Origin: Aerophototrophica crusticola
GTDB taxonomy: Bacteria > Pseudomonadota > Alphaproteobacteria > Azospirillales > Azospirillaceae
Reading direction: 5' to 3'
NCBI GenBank assembly: GCA_001939945.1
Contig: MOEB01000008.1
Span: forward strand, 62,001-126,000
Length of the DNA: 64,000 nucleotides
Below, one piece after another: positions 1 through 8,583 of the stretch (position 1 is the stretch's first letter; each line of letters starts with the position of its first letter). Made by a program: the position numbers and the translations under genes. The notes beneath the pieces are model-generated. The model was not told the origin of the DNA. It did no database searches and worked only from the letters and a program-made list of their open reading frames with translations.

Positions 1-1033
1 CCCCCTCCGACGCGCCGCCCGCCGCGGCGGTGACGGCGTTGGCCTGGGCGGCGCTCTCCTCGGCGATGGCGGCCATGGACTGGGCGCTGGCCTCCAACTC
101 CGTGGCGGCGCTGCCCACCCCGTCCACGATGCCCTTCACGCTCGCCTCGAAGGCCCCGGCCATGGCCAGCACGGCAGCCCGGCGGTCCAGCTCCGCCTGC
201 TCCTTCGCCCGCAACTGCTCCTGCTCCAGGGCGGCCATGCGCAGCTGGGCGGCGCGGAACTGGTCCAGCGAGCGGGCCATGGCGCCGATCTCGTCCCGGA
301 AGTCGGCATGGGGCACCTCGACCGACAGGTCGCCGCCGGACAGGCCGGCCATGGCGCCCTGGATGTTGCGCAGGGGCCGGGTCAGGCTGCTGCCGATGAT
401 GAAGGCGATGGCCAGGCTGGCCACGGCCAGGCCGACGATCAGGGCGATGAACACCCGGGCCTGCTCCCGGAACGCCGCCTCCAGGTCGTCCACATAGACA
501 CCGGACGCGATGACCCAGCCCCAGGGCTCGAACATCTTGCCGAAGGCGATCTTGTCGAACACGGGCCCCTGCGGGTCCGCGGGCTTCGGCCAGGCATAGC
601 GGGCGAAGCCGGGCTCCGGCAGCAGGGCCTGGCGGACGATCTCCTGGATCACCATCACGCCGTTGCGGTCCTTGATGCCGGAGCCGTCGGCCCCTTCCAG
701 CTTGGCGTTCACCCCGTGGAAGGCGTTGCGGTGCTCCCGCGTCCAGGCGAAGACATACTCGTTCCCGGCGAAGCGCACGGCCCGCAGGGCCTGCTTGGCC
801 TGCTCCTGCGCCTCGGCGTCGGTCATCTCCCCCGCCTGGGCACGGGCGTGGTAGCGGGCGGCCACCGACCAGGACGACTCCACCACATAGCGCACCGCCT
901 CCATGCGCTGCTCATACAGCGCGTCGCGGATGAAGCCCGCGGCGATGGCCGCCAGCACCGCCATGGACAGAAGGCCCAGCCCCGCGATGGCCCAGACACG
1001 GGCCGCGATGGACACCCGGTCGATCCTGATCAT
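1..1033 (-). CDS. methyl-accepting chemotaxis protein, 3' end outside window
   Basis: The first 344 codons of a chemoreceptor; the gene runs off the left edge. An N-terminal membrane segment (about residues 8-32) is followed by a periplasmic single-Cache domain with the typical GNEYVFAW and GWVIASGVYVDDLE stretches. A second membrane segment (about 180-205), a HAMP domain and the start of the signalling coiled coil come next. The methylation helices and the CheW-binding tip would lie beyond position 1. It should sense a small ligand in the periplasm and signal to CheA. The ATG at 1033 is the first start ahead of the hydrophobic segment. It is the last of four same-strand signalling genes (5205 down to 1). 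Confidence 0.9.
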   Translation of the reverse strand, partial: MIRIDRVSIAARVWAIAGLGLLSMAVLAAIAAGFIRDALYEQRMEAVRYVVESSWSVAARYHARAQAGEMTDAEAQEQAKQALRAVRFAGNEYVFAWTREHRNAFHGVNAKLEGADGSGIKDRNGVMVIQEIVRQALLPEPGFARYAWPKPADPQGPVFDKIAFGKMFEPWGWVIASGVYVDDLEAAFREQARVFIALIVGLAVASLAIAFIIGSSLTRPLRNIQGAMAGLSGGDLSVEVPHADFRDEIGAMARSLDQFRAAQLRMAALEQEQLRAKEQAELDRRAAVLAMAGAFEASVKGIVDGVGSAATELEASAQSMAAIAEESAAQANAVTAAAGGASEG

Positions 1034-1255
1034 GCACCCCTCCCCACCAAGCGCCCCGGACCGGGGCCAAGGATTTCCATGGGGCAGGAGATACCACCGG
1101 GGCCGGTATGGGATGGATCGCCCAGGGGTTCAGCGGGCGTGTGCTGAAGTATGCCGGGGTATGGGGGCGGTATGGGGTCGGGGGCATACCGGCGGGCCGG
1201 CGGGGAGCGTCCGCGCCGAACGGCCCCGCACCATCGCCTCGCCCGTCACGTCAAC

Positions 1256-4036
1256 TCACCCCACCCGCTCCCCCGCCAGCCTCGCCAGGGTCGCCGCCAG
1301 TTCCCGCACCTTCACCGGCTTCGTATGGAACGCGTCCGCCCCGCCGGCGAGCGCCCCCGCCTCGTCCAGGCGCTCGCTGTAGCCGGTGTAGAGGATGCAG
1401 GGCAGGTCCGGGCGGATCGCCTTCAGGCGGGCGATCAGGGCCATGCCCGTGGCGCCCGGCATGGTCTGGTCGGTGATGACCGCATCGAAGGCGTGGGCGT
1501 CCTCCTCGAACACCTCGGCCGCCTCCTCCGCGTTCTCGCAGACGGCCACCTCCAGGCCCAGGCGGCCCAGCCCCTCCAGCAGCATGTCGCCCATCTCCGT
1601 CTCGTCATCGACGACGAGCACGCGCAGGCCCCCCAACCCGGCCGGGCAGCCCTGGGCCGTGTCGGCCACCGCGGCCGTGGCCGTACCCCCGGCGGGGAGG
1701 CAGACCTGGAACAGGGTGCCCTCCCCTTCCATGGATGCCAGCGCCAGCCCGCCGCCATGGGCCTTGACGATGGCATGGACGGTGGCGAGGCCCAGGCCCG
1801 TGCCCTTCAGGTCCTTGGTGGTGAAGAATGGCTCGAAGACGGTGGCGAGCTTGTCCGGCGCGATGCCCTGGCCGCTGTCCCGCACCTCGAAGCAGACCAG
1901 CGGCACCCCCGGCTCCGCCACCAGGGCGCGGTAGCTGGGCCAGCCGGTGGCGGCCCCCGCCTCCCCGCATTGCTCGAACCGGCCGGCGGTCAGGCGGATG
2001 ACGCCCTTGTCCTCCGCCATGGCGTCACGGGCGTTGATGGCCAGGTTCATCAGCACTTGGACAAGCTGGGTGGCGTTGGCCAGGGCCGGCGGCAGGCCGG
2101 GGTCCGCCGCCACCTCCAGCCGCAGGCTGGACGGCATGGTGGGCTTCAGCAGCGCCGCCGCCTCCGCCAGCACCGCCGCCGGGGCCACGGGGGCGATGCC
2201 CGCCACCCCAGGCCGGGAGAAGGACAGGATGTGGCGGATCATCTCCTTCGACCGGTCGCCCACCTTGGCGGCCCGCTCGGCATAGGTCCGCTGGGGGCTG
2301 CCCGGGGGCAGGTCGGCCACCAGGAACTCCAGGTAGCCCATCATGGCGCCCAGCAGGTTGTTGAAGTCGTGGGCGATGCCCCCGGCCAGCCGCCCCACAG
2401 CCTCCAACCGCTGCTGCTGGACAAGGCGCGCCTCCATCTCCGCCTGCTCACGCGCCTGCCGTTTCGCCTCCGTCATGTCGCGCAGGACCATCAGCACGGA
2501 CCCGTCCGACAGCCGCGTGGCGCGCGCCTCCACGGCCTCGGCCCGCAAGCCGGCCAGGGTCTTCCAGGGCGCGATCTCCGCCGCCCAGGCCCCGTCCCGG
2601 GCCAGCCCATCCGGCAGGCCCGGCTCCACCGCCCCCAGCGCCGCCAGGGTGGGCGGGGCCAGCAGCGCCTGCCAGCGCCGGCCCATCACCTGCGCCCCGT
2701 CCGCGGCCCCCAGCAGGGCCAGGGCCGCCCGGTTGGCATAGGTGACCTGGAAGGCATGGTTGCAGGTCAGCACGGCGTCCTGCGCCTCGTCCATGGCGGC
2801 CGCCAGCCGCCGCATCTGCGCCCCGCGCTCCGCCAGGGAGCGTTGCAGGTCGGCCCGCTCGGCCAGGGAGACGCGGAAGGCCTCCAACGCCCTCGCCACG
2901 TCGCCGATGGCGTCCTGCCGGTCCAGCAGCGGCATGTCGGTGCGGGTGTCGCCGGCGTCCAGCCGCTGCACCGCCAGCCGCACCTTCTCCAGCGGCTGTC
3001 CCACCGCGGCGCGGATGCCCAACAGCACCACCCCGGCCACCAGCAGAAGCGACAGCCCGCCCGCCACCAGGATGGTGGTGCGGATGGCGGCGAAGGGTCG
3101 GCGCAGCTCCGTCAGGGGCAGGTCCACCAGCAGGGTGCGGCTCCGCTCCTCCCCCGACAGGTACAGCAGGGGCACGGCGATGCGGCGGAAGGTGTCGCGC
3201 CCTACGGCGATGTCACGCTGGAAGGGCGTGCCGTTGCGGATGTTCACCAGCTCCTCCGCCGTCAGGCGGGACAGGGGGTCGGTGCCGCTGAGGCGGTTGG
3301 TGCCGATGACGGAGAAGTCGGGGCTGTAGATCCAGGTCCCGTCATCGTTGACGACCCGGACGGTGCCGCCCAGGGGCCGCAGCTCGGCGAAGCGCAGGGC
3401 CAGGGCCTTCAACTCGAAATCCACGCCGGCCACGCCCACGAACCGGTCACCGACGAAGGCCGGCACGGCATAGGAGGTCATCAGCACCGGCTCCCCGAAG
3501 ATCGGGTAGTGGTACGGCGGGACCAGCACGGCCGCGCGCCGGTCGCGCGGGCCGGCGTAGAAGGGCTGCACGTCCGTGTCCGGGGGCGACAGCTCGAACC
3601 CCTCGAAGCCCTGGCGCTTGGCGAAATAGGTGAAGAAGCGCCCGGTCAGCGGGTCCGCCTCGGCGATGCTGGCATCGCGGAAGTCCGCGTCCCGCCCGAT
3701 CACGTCCGGCTCGGCCAGGAACCAGACCCCCAGCGCCGCCTCGCTGGCCAGCGCCGTGCGCCGGACCATGTCGGCCACCACGGCGCGGTCGGTGCGCCCG
3801 TTGGCCACCATGGCAGCGGCCACCTGGGCCAGGGTGTCCGCCGTGCGGGCGTTGCGCTCGAAGAAGGTCAGGATGCGGCTGCGCTCCCCCTCCGCCAGGT
3901 CGCGGCCGTAGGTGGCGGCAAAGCGGTCCACCACCGCCTCAGCCCCCGTCAGGGCCAGCAGGCCCGTCGCGCCCAGGCACAGGGCCACCACCGGCACGAT
4001 GGTCAGGATCAGTCGGGACCCCAGCGACAGGCGCAT
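1256..4036 (-). CDS. hybrid sensor histidine kinase (Cache-HAMP-PAS-HisKA-HATPase-REC)
   Basis: A 926-residue membrane kinase. An N-terminal membrane helix (10-30) is followed by a double-Cache periplasmic sensor (about 35-300), a second helix (about 310-335) and HAMP. A PAS domain (about 405-510) precedes the H-box AGGIAHDFNNLL. The ATPase domain has N-box NLAINARDAM and G-box DSGQGIAPDKL, then GTGLGLATV. A C-terminal receiver starts LRVLVVDDE with phospho-acceptor Asp in ITDQTMPG. The H-box type (HDFNNLL) is that of hybrid kinases which pass phosphate to the fused or a separate receiver. The single-domain receiver gene 12 bases upstream is an obvious partner. The ATG at 4036 follows GGGGGAAGG directly. 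Confidence 0.92.
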   Translation of the reverse strand: MRLSLGSRLILTIVPVVALCLGATGLLALTGAEAVVDRFAATYGRDLAEGERSRILTFFERNARTADTLAQVAAAMVANGRTDRAVVADMVRRTALASEAALGVWFLAEPDVIGRDADFRDASIAEADPLTGRFFTYFAKRQGFEGFELSPPDTDVQPFYAGPRDRRAAVLVPPYHYPIFGEPVLMTSYAVPAFVGDRFVGVAGVDFELKALALRFAELRPLGGTVRVVNDDGTWIYSPDFSVIGTNRLSGTDPLSRLTAEELVNIRNGTPFQRDIAVGRDTFRRIAVPLLYLSGEERSRTLLVDLPLTELRRPFAAIRTTILVAGGLSLLLVAGVVLLGIRAAVGQPLEKVRLAVQRLDAGDTRTDMPLLDRQDAIGDVARALEAFRVSLAERADLQRSLAERGAQMRRLAAAMDEAQDAVLTCNHAFQVTYANRAALALLGAADGAQVMGRRWQALLAPPTLAALGAVEPGLPDGLARDGAWAAEIAPWKTLAGLRAEAVEARATRLSDGSVLMVLRDMTEAKRQAREQAEMEARLVQQQRLEAVGRLAGGIAHDFNNLLGAMMGYLEFLVADLPPGSPQRTYAERAAKVGDRSKEMIRHILSFSRPGVAGIAPVAPAAVLAEAAALLKPTMPSSLRLEVAADPGLPPALANATQLVQVLMNLAINARDAMAEDKGVIRLTAGRFEQCGEAGAATGWPSYRALVAEPGVPLVCFEVRDSGQGIAPDKLATVFEPFFTTKDLKGTGLGLATVHAIVKAHGGGLALASMEGEGTLFQVCLPAGGTATAAVADTAQGCPAGLGGLRVLVVDDETEMGDMLLEGLGRLGLEVAVCENAEEAAEVFEEDAHAFDAVITDQTMPGATGMALIARLKAIRPDLPCILYTGYSERLDEAGALAGGADAFHTKPVKVRELAATLARLAGERVG

Positions 4037-4047
4037 CCCTTCCCCCG

Positions 4048-4428
4048 TCAGGCCGGCGCGGCGGCGCGGGCCCGCTCCACCAGGGCACGGATGGGCCCCA
4101 ACTCGCTGCCGCCCTTGCAGGCGGCCATGTCGGCGCCCAGCGCCAGGGCGGCGTTCAGGTAGGGGCTGCGCTGGCCGACGCAGCCGCCCGTCAGCGTCAG
4201 GATGGGCACCGTCCGCCCGGCCGCCCGCAGGGCGCGGACCAGTTCCAGCCCGTCCATGCCGGCCATGACGATGTCCACGATGGCCCCGGCGCAGGGCTGC
4301 CGCTCCAGGATGTCCAGTGCCTCGGCACCCGAGGCGGCGCCGATGCCGTCCACGCCGCTGCGTTCCAGCACGGTCATCAGGAACTCGCGGTAGTCCGGGT
4401 CGTCGTCGACCACCAGGATCGGCGGCAT
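4048..4428 (-). CDS. single-domain response regulator (CheY-like receiver)
   Basis: A stand-alone 126-residue receiver. It opens with ILVVDDDPDYREF (acidic pocket), carries the phospho-acceptor Asp in IVDIVMAGMDG, and has the conserved Thr/Ser strand ILTLTGG. No output domain follows, so it should act by protein contact or as a phosphotransfer step. It ends 11 bases before the hybrid kinase start on the same strand, which makes the two a likely pair. The residue normally occupied by the conserved Lys near the C-terminus is in MAACKGGSELG, a loose match. Confidence 0.85.
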   Translation of the reverse strand: MPPILVVDDDPDYREFLMTVLERSGVDGIGAASGAEALDILERQPCAGAIVDIVMAGMDGLELVRALRAAGRTVPILTLTGGCVGQRSPYLNAALALGADMAACKGGSELGPIRALVERARAAAPA

Positions 4429-4545
4429 GGGCGTCCTCCGTCAGCCTTCATGCCGCCACGGTAGCATCGGCCGTAGGATGGGCCGCCCGGTCCGGAGGGT
4501 TGCGCCCCCCTGTCCATCGGTATGCGGTCCACCCCATACCAGCGC

Positions 4546-5205
4546 TCAAGCCCGCGGCGCCGGGCTGCAAGCCGGAAGCAGGCCCAGCGCCTGCGCCCGC
4601 ATCACCGCGTCGGTGCGGTTCTTGGCGTCCAGCTTCTTCAGGATGCGGCGGACATGCAGCTTCACCGTCACCTCCTGCATGCCGAGTTGGCGGCCGATCT
4701 CCTTGTTGCTGCCCCCGCCCATCAGCCCGGCCAGCACCGCCTCCTCCCGCTCCGTCAGCAGGCGGCCGGCCGGCGCCGGGGCCGCCGCGGCACCCGGCTC
4801 CGCGCCGGCCATGGCAAGGGCCAGCGCCGCCGGCACGGTGGTGCCCCCCGCCAGCAGCAGCCGCACCGCCGCCACGAAGGCCGCCCGCGGCAGGGTCTTG
4901 GGCAGGAAGCCCACCGCCCCGCGCGACAGGGCGTCGAACAGCACCTCCGGGCTCTCCGCCCCGGTCAGCACGGCGACGGGGCCGGTCACCCCGGCCTCCT
5001 CCAGCACGGCCAGCCCGTCGCCGCCCTCCCCGCCCGCCAGGAACCAGTCCAGCAGCACCAAGTCGAAGGCCTGTCCCCCCAGCGCCGCCAGCCCCGACAC
5101 CCCCGCCACGAAGCAAAGCTCCGCCTCCGGCAGCTCCCGGCTCAGGTAAAGCTCCACGGCGTCCCGGTAGGCCGGGTGGTCATCAGCGACGAGGATGCGC
5201 GTCAT
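4546..5205 (-). CDS. NarL/FixJ-type response regulator, LuxR HTH
   Basis: 219 residues. The receiver (1-125) has VADDHPAYR, the phospho-acceptor in LVLLDWFLAG, TGAESPEV and the switch Lys in GFLPKTLP. The LuxR-type helix-turn-helix (about 150-205) has LTEREEAVLAGL, NKEIGRQLGM and EVTVKLHVRRILKKL, a canonical family pattern. It should bind DNA as a phosphorylated dimer. It is the first gene of the minus-strand signalling run ending with the chemoreceptor, so its targets may include that run. The ATG at 5205 gives the standard length of the family. Confidence 0.9.
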   Translation of the reverse strand: MTRILVADDHPAYRDAVELYLSRELPEAELCFVAGVSGLAALGGQAFDLVLLDWFLAGGEGGDGLAVLEEAGVTGPVAVLTGAESPEVLFDALSRGAVGFLPKTLPRAAFVAAVRLLLAGGTTVPAALALAMAGAEPGAAAAPAPAGRLLTEREEAVLAGLMGGGSNKEIGRQLGMQEVTVKLHVRRILKKLDAKNRTDAVMRAQALGLLPACSPAPRA

Positions 5206-5291
5206 GGCTTGCCGCTTTGGTTACACCATCCGGAAGTGTGCATGGATGGGGTGGGGTCCTGTCAACCTTCCCTAGTATCGTGGCTGCGGTC

Positions 5292-5306
5292 ATAAACCTT
5301 CGTTAA
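5292..5306. promoter_or_regulatory. CtrA-like box, one mismatch
   Basis: ATAA-N7-TTAA followed by CC, in the gap between the divergent LuxR-type regulator and the ion-channel gene. It differs by one base from the TTAA-N7-TTAA consensus of the alphaproteobacterial cell-cycle and motility regulator CtrA. TTAA is rare in this GC-rich sequence, but a single near-match is weak evidence. Confidence 0.3.
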
Positions 5307-5386
5307 CCCTAGTCCGCGTGGCGTTGAATCCTCTGGGGCCAAGGGCCTTCTTAATGTGCGCCCGCAGCACAGCCGGACGGTGCGCC

Positions 5387-6253
5387 ATGACCGACACGAC
5401 CTTGATCTCCCCTTCCCTCCCCGCCGCGGACAGCGGATTGCGGCGGTTCGTGGAGTCCGCCAGCTTCCAGCGCTTCATCATCGCCGTGATCCTGGTGAAC
5501 GCGGTGACACTGGGGCTTGAGACATCGTCCACCGCCATGGCGGCCATCGGCCCCGTCCTGTCGGCCCTGGACAAGGTCGCCTTGGCCATCTTCGTGGGCG
5601 AGTTCCTGCTGAAGCTCTGGGCCTATCGCCTGTCCTATTTCCGCGACGGCTGGAACGTCTTCGACTTCAGCATCGTCGCCGTGAGCGTGGCACCCCTGCT
5701 TGGGCTGGGGGCAGGCGGCAACCTGTCGGTGCTGCGTGCGCTCCGCATCCTGCGCGTCCTGCGCCTGCTGTCCGTGGTCCCGCAGATGCGCAGCGTGGTC
5801 CAGGCGCTGTTCGGCGCCCTGCCGGGGATGGGCAGCATCATCGGCGTGTTGGGGATCATGTTCTATGTCAGCGCCGTGCTCTCCACCAAGATCTTCGGCG
5901 CCAGCTTCCCGGAGGAGTTCGGGACCCTGGGCGACAGCATGTTCACCCTGTTCGCGGTGATGACGTTGGAAGGCTGGGCCGACATCGCCAAGCGGGTGAT
6001 GGAGGTCTATCCCTATGCCTGGCTGTTCTTCATCCCCTTCATCCTGGTGGCCACCTTCGCGGTGCTGAACCTGTTCATCGCCATCATCGTGAACAGCATG
6101 CAATCGCTGCACGAACAGCACGCGAAGGCGGAGGCCGAGGCCGACCGCCAGGCCGAGGCGGACGGCCGCAACCGCGTGGAGGCCGAACTCGCCGCCCTGC
6201 GCGCGGAGATCACCGCCCTGCGGGAAGCGTTGGGGGCAGGCAAGGGGACGTGA
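5387..6253 (+). CDS. voltage-gated cation channel, NaChBac/CavMr type
   Basis: 288 residues with the single-repeat six-helix plan of bacterial voltage-gated channels. S1 is about 28-45, S2 60-80, S3 90-107 and S4 112-132, with arginines every third residue (R117, R120, R123, R126). S5 is about 147-168, then a pore helix and selectivity filter TLEGWAD (193-199), S6 211-238 and a C-terminal coiled coil (245-285), as expected for tetramer assembly. NaChBac has Ser at filter position 4; here it is Gly, as in the calcium-selective prokaryotic channel CavMr. The start at ATG 5387 is preferred; a GTG 69 bases upstream would add 23 residues without homologous character. Confidence 0.9.
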   Translation: MTDTTLISPSLPAADSGLRRFVESASFQRFIIAVILVNAVTLGLETSSTAMAAIGPVLSALDKVALAIFVGEFLLKLWAYRLSYFRDGWNVFDFSIVAVSVAPLLGLGAGGNLSVLRALRILRVLRLLSVVPQMRSVVQALFGALPGMGSIIGVLGIMFYVSAVLSTKIFGASFPEEFGTLGDSMFTLFAVMTLEGWADIAKRVMEVYPYAWLFFIPFILVATFAVLNLFIAIIVNSMQSLHEQHAKAEAEADRQAEADGRNRVEAELAALRAEITALREALGAGKGT

Positions 6254-6261
6254 GCGGCCCC

Positions 6262-6831
6262 CTACCCCGGCAGCGTCTCCACCAGCCGGGCGTGGCCGCC
6301 GCAGGAAAGCTGGAACCGCACCCAGCGGAAGCGGCTGGGCGGGATCAGCAGGTGGGGGGAGGTGTTGGGGCCGGTCGCGGCCTCCACCGCCGGGGCGCCG
6401 GGCTCGAACCAGCCCAGCTCGCCCAGCCGCGCCTCCGCCGCCACGATCTCCCCCGTCGCGTGGGGCCAGAGGGAGGTGCCCATCAGGTCCGCCGCGGGCA
6501 CCCGCAGCTCCCTCTCCCGCTTCGGCGACAGGGCCAGCAGCCGGTGGGTCAGGTCGCAGACCAGGTGCACGGCCGTGGCGGCATCGCGCACCAGCCGCGC
6601 CAGCTCCCGATCCGCCGCGCTGTCCAGCCGGGCGGCCATCAGCAGGCGCAGGGCCTGTTGCTCCCCCGGATCGGGGGCGAGGCGGCCGCTCTCCCACCGC
6701 GACAGGGTGGCCTGGGACACGCCCAGCAGCTCCGCCGCATGGGTCTGCTTCACCCGCCGCAGCGCCCGCCAGGCCCGCAGCGACCGCCCCAGCCGGGACG
6801 GGTCGCGGCAGGCGATCACGTTTGCCTCCAT
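6262..6831 (-). CDS. XRE-family transcriptional regulator
   Basis: 189 residues. An N-terminal helix-turn-helix (about 14-70) reads LRAWRALRRVKQTHAAELLG then SQATLSRWESGRLAP, the XRE/Cro pattern. The C-terminal half (about 80-185) has no domain I can name with confidence; it resembles a small ligand-binding or PAS-like region. The gene converges on the ion channel (8 bases between the stops) and is divergent from the HAD gene at 6937, which it may regulate. The start at 6831 is chosen because the reading frame farther upstream lacks protein character and the HTH begins immediately after it. Confidence 0.82.
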   Translation of the reverse strand: MEANVIACRDPSRLGRSLRAWRALRRVKQTHAAELLGVSQATLSRWESGRLAPDPGEQQALRLLMAARLDSAADRELARLVRDAATAVHLVCDLTHRLLALSPKRERELRVPAADLMGTSLWPHATGEIVAAEARLGELGWFEPGAPAVEAATGPNTSPHLLIPPSRFRWVRFQLSCGGHARLVETLPG

Positions 6832-6936
6832 GCCCCGGCCCCCTTCCCCCCTGAATAAGTTATGCCGCCGCCCTGGTCCCGGATCATGGCAGAGTCCGCC
6901 GGACCCGCAAGGCCTGACCTGGAGTGAGAGCGCACC

Positions 6937-7653
6937 ATGTCCCCCGCCCCCTGCCCCCGCGTGGTCGCCCTGGATGGCGATGACACGCTGTGGGAGAACG
7001 AGACCAACTTCGTCACCTCCTATGCCCGCTTCCGCGAGTTGCTGCTGCGCCATGTGGACATGCCGCCGGCGGAGGTGGACCGGCTGTTGCTGGCGACGGA
7101 GAAGCGGAACCTGAAGGCCTATGGCTACGGCGTGAAGGGCTTCGTCCTGTCCATGCTGGAGACGGCCATCGACGTCACCGACGCGCGGATCCCCGCCAGC
7201 GACCTGAAGGAGATCCTGGGCCTCGGCCGCTGGATGCTGGAACACCCCCTGACCCCCATTGACGGGGCGGCGGAGGTGGTCACCGCGCTGCGCGACGCCG
7301 GGCATGAGGTCTGGCTGATCACCAAGGGCGACCTGTTCGACCAGGAAAGCAAGGTCGCCCGCTCCGGCCTGGCCGAGCTGTTCCACCGGGTGGAGATCGT
7401 GTCGGAGAAGGACCCCGCCACCTACCGCCGCCTGCTGGAGCGGCACGGCGTGGAGCCCGCGGACTTCGCCATGGCCGGCAACGCCATGCGGTCGGACGTG
7501 CTGCCCGTCCTGGCCATCGGCGCCCGCGCCTTCTTCATCCCCCACCCCCTGACCTGGGCGCATGAGGTGGTGCAGCCCCACCCGGGCGCGGCCTTCGTGG
7601 AGCTGAAAAGCTTGCGCGACCTGCCTGCGGCCCTGCGGGCCATGGCGGCGTGA
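6937..7653 (+). CDS. HAD-superfamily hydrolase
   Basis: 238 residues of the haloacid-dehalogenase fold. Motif I is VVALDGDDTLW (nucleophile Asp with the +2 Asp), motif II the Thr in VWLITKGD, motif III Lys in VEIVSEKDP, and motif IV near FAMAGNAMRSDV, where the expected acidic residues are partly replaced. The cap region lies between about residues 20 and 95. It is probably a phosphatase of a small metabolite; the substrate cannot be read from sequence. It converges on a second, unrelated HAD gene, with a parS-like palindrome between the two stops. Confidence 0.85.
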   Translation: MSPAPCPRVVALDGDDTLWENETNFVTSYARFRELLLRHVDMPPAEVDRLLLATEKRNLKAYGYGVKGFVLSMLETAIDVTDARIPASDLKEILGLGRWMLEHPLTPIDGAAEVVTALRDAGHEVWLITKGDLFDQESKVARSGLAELFHRVEIVSEKDPATYRRLLERHGVEPADFAMAGNAMRSDVLPVLAIGARAFFIPHPLTWAHEVVQPHPGAAFVELKSLRDLPAALRAMAA

Positions 7654-7660
7654 GGGCCGG

Positions 7661-7676
7661 GTTGCGACGTCGCAAC
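7661..7676. promoter_or_regulatory. parS-like centromere site 1
   Basis: Perfect 16-bp palindrome GTTGCGACGTCGCAAC, one of five identical copies within 3 kb around parAB. It sits between the convergent stops of two HAD genes, about 0.9 kb upstream of parA. Its length and GTT...AAC ends match the style of known chromid and plasmid parS sites. Confidence 0.8.
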
Positions 7677-7681
7677 TTCCC

Positions 7682-8338
7682 TCAGGCGGGCGGCGGGTGC
7701 AGCGCCTCCCCCAGGTCCCGGGCCACGGCGGCGGGTGGGTAGGTGGGGTACTCGTCCGCGGCGCCGGTGCGGTTGACCCAGATGGTGTCGATGCCAGTTG
7801 CCACGGCGCCAGCCACGTCCCACCGGTTGGAGGAGTAGAAGCGCAGGGTCCGCCCCCGCCAGGGGTCCAGCAGCCCATAGGCGGCGGGCGTCGGCTTGTA
7901 TGCCCCGACCGTATCCACCGACAGCACCCCGTCGAACAGGCCGGACAGGCCCGCCGCCCGGATGGCCCGGTCCAGCATGGCCGGCGTGGCGTTGGAGAAG
8001 ACAAGCAGCCCCTCCCCCCTTCCCTTTGCCGCTTCCAGCGCGGGCCGCACATCCGGGAAGGCGGCCAGCTCCGCATAGGCGCCCAGCAGCCGTGCTTTCA
8101 GGGCCGCATCGACCCCGCCCACCGCGGCGGCGGCATAATCCAGCGCCTCCCGCGTCAGCACCTCGAAGTCCCGGTAAGCGCCGATGCCGTTCAGCACCCA
8201 GGTGTACTCAAGCTGCCGGGACCGCCACAGCTCCGACAGCCGCCGCGCCTCCGGCCCCACCTCCGCCGCGTGGGCGGCCACGGCAGAATGCACGTCGAAC
8301 AGGGTGCCGTAGGCGTCGAAGGCGTGGACAGTGTCCAT
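7682..8338 (-). CDS. haloacid dehalogenase, type II
   Basis: 218 residues resembling (S)-2-haloacid dehalogenases. Motif I is AFDAYGTLFDVHS with the nucleophilic Asp; the family-typical Arg/Asn region lies in the cap. Motif II is LLVFSNATP, the catalytic Lys is in SVDTVGAYKPTPAAY, and motif IV is RFYSSNRWDVAGA with VNRTGA downstream. Family members convert 2-haloalkanoates to 2-hydroxyalkanoates with inversion; the physiological substrate may differ. The ATG at 8338 is chosen because GGGAGGA lies 5 bases before it, although an in-frame ATG exists 24 bases upstream at 8362. Confidence 0.88.
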   Translation of the reverse strand: MDTVHAFDAYGTLFDVHSAVAAHAAEVGPEARRLSELWRSRQLEYTWVLNGIGAYRDFEVLTREALDYAAAAVGGVDAALKARLLGAYAELAAFPDVRPALEAAKGRGEGLLVFSNATPAMLDRAIRAAGLSGLFDGVLSVDTVGAYKPTPAAYGLLDPWRGRTLRFYSSNRWDVAGAVATGIDTIWVNRTGAADEYPTYPPAAVARDLGEALHPPPA

Positions 8339-8478
8339 GGTGTCCTCCCGCTGTTCCGTCATGGGACCTTACCGGCCGGGGGCGGTCCTGCACAGCCCGC
8401 GGAAAGGGGGCAGGGCGGCCCCATCGGGCGGCTTGACCATGACCGTCGCCGTGGCGCATAGGGAACCGGCGCGGGTGA

Positions 8479-8494
8479 GTTGCGACGTCGCAAC
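8479..8494. promoter_or_regulatory. parS-like centromere site 2
   Basis: Second perfect GTTGCGACGTCGCAAC, 90 bases before the parA start codon and next to the dyads at 8504-8540. Spreading of ParB from here could also silence or tune parAB transcription. Confidence 0.8.
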
Positions 8495-8503
8495 CCCGGA
8501 CGA

Positions 8504-8540
8504 AAGTTGACCGTGATCAACTTGCCCTGTTGACCTTACG
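8504..8540. promoter_or_regulatory. two dyads upstream of parA, candidate operator
   Basis: AAGTTGA and TCAACTT flank six bases (8504-8523). Close behind, GTTGAC and GTCAAC flank CTTAC (8530-8546 region). Both dyads share the GTTGA half-site and lie 40-80 bases before the parA start. ParA here carries an N-terminal DNA-binding segment, as in plasmid type Ia ParA proteins that repress their own operon. Autoregulation through these dyads is inference. Confidence 0.4.
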
Positions 8541-8583
8541 TCAACCTTGGCCTAGGCTCCCCGGAGAGGATCGGAGGGGGCCC

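Noticed and set aside
1151-4162. Very long plus-strand reading frame opposite the hybrid kinase
   Set aside because: Composition is Arg/Gly/His/Gln-rich with no domain, and the minus strand encodes a complete multi-domain kinase. It is a GC-driven antisense frame.
6832-8076. Upstream extension of the XRE regulator frame to 8076
   Set aside because: The extra sequence overlaps two HAD genes in other frames and is not protein-like; the HTH begins right after the ATG at 6831.
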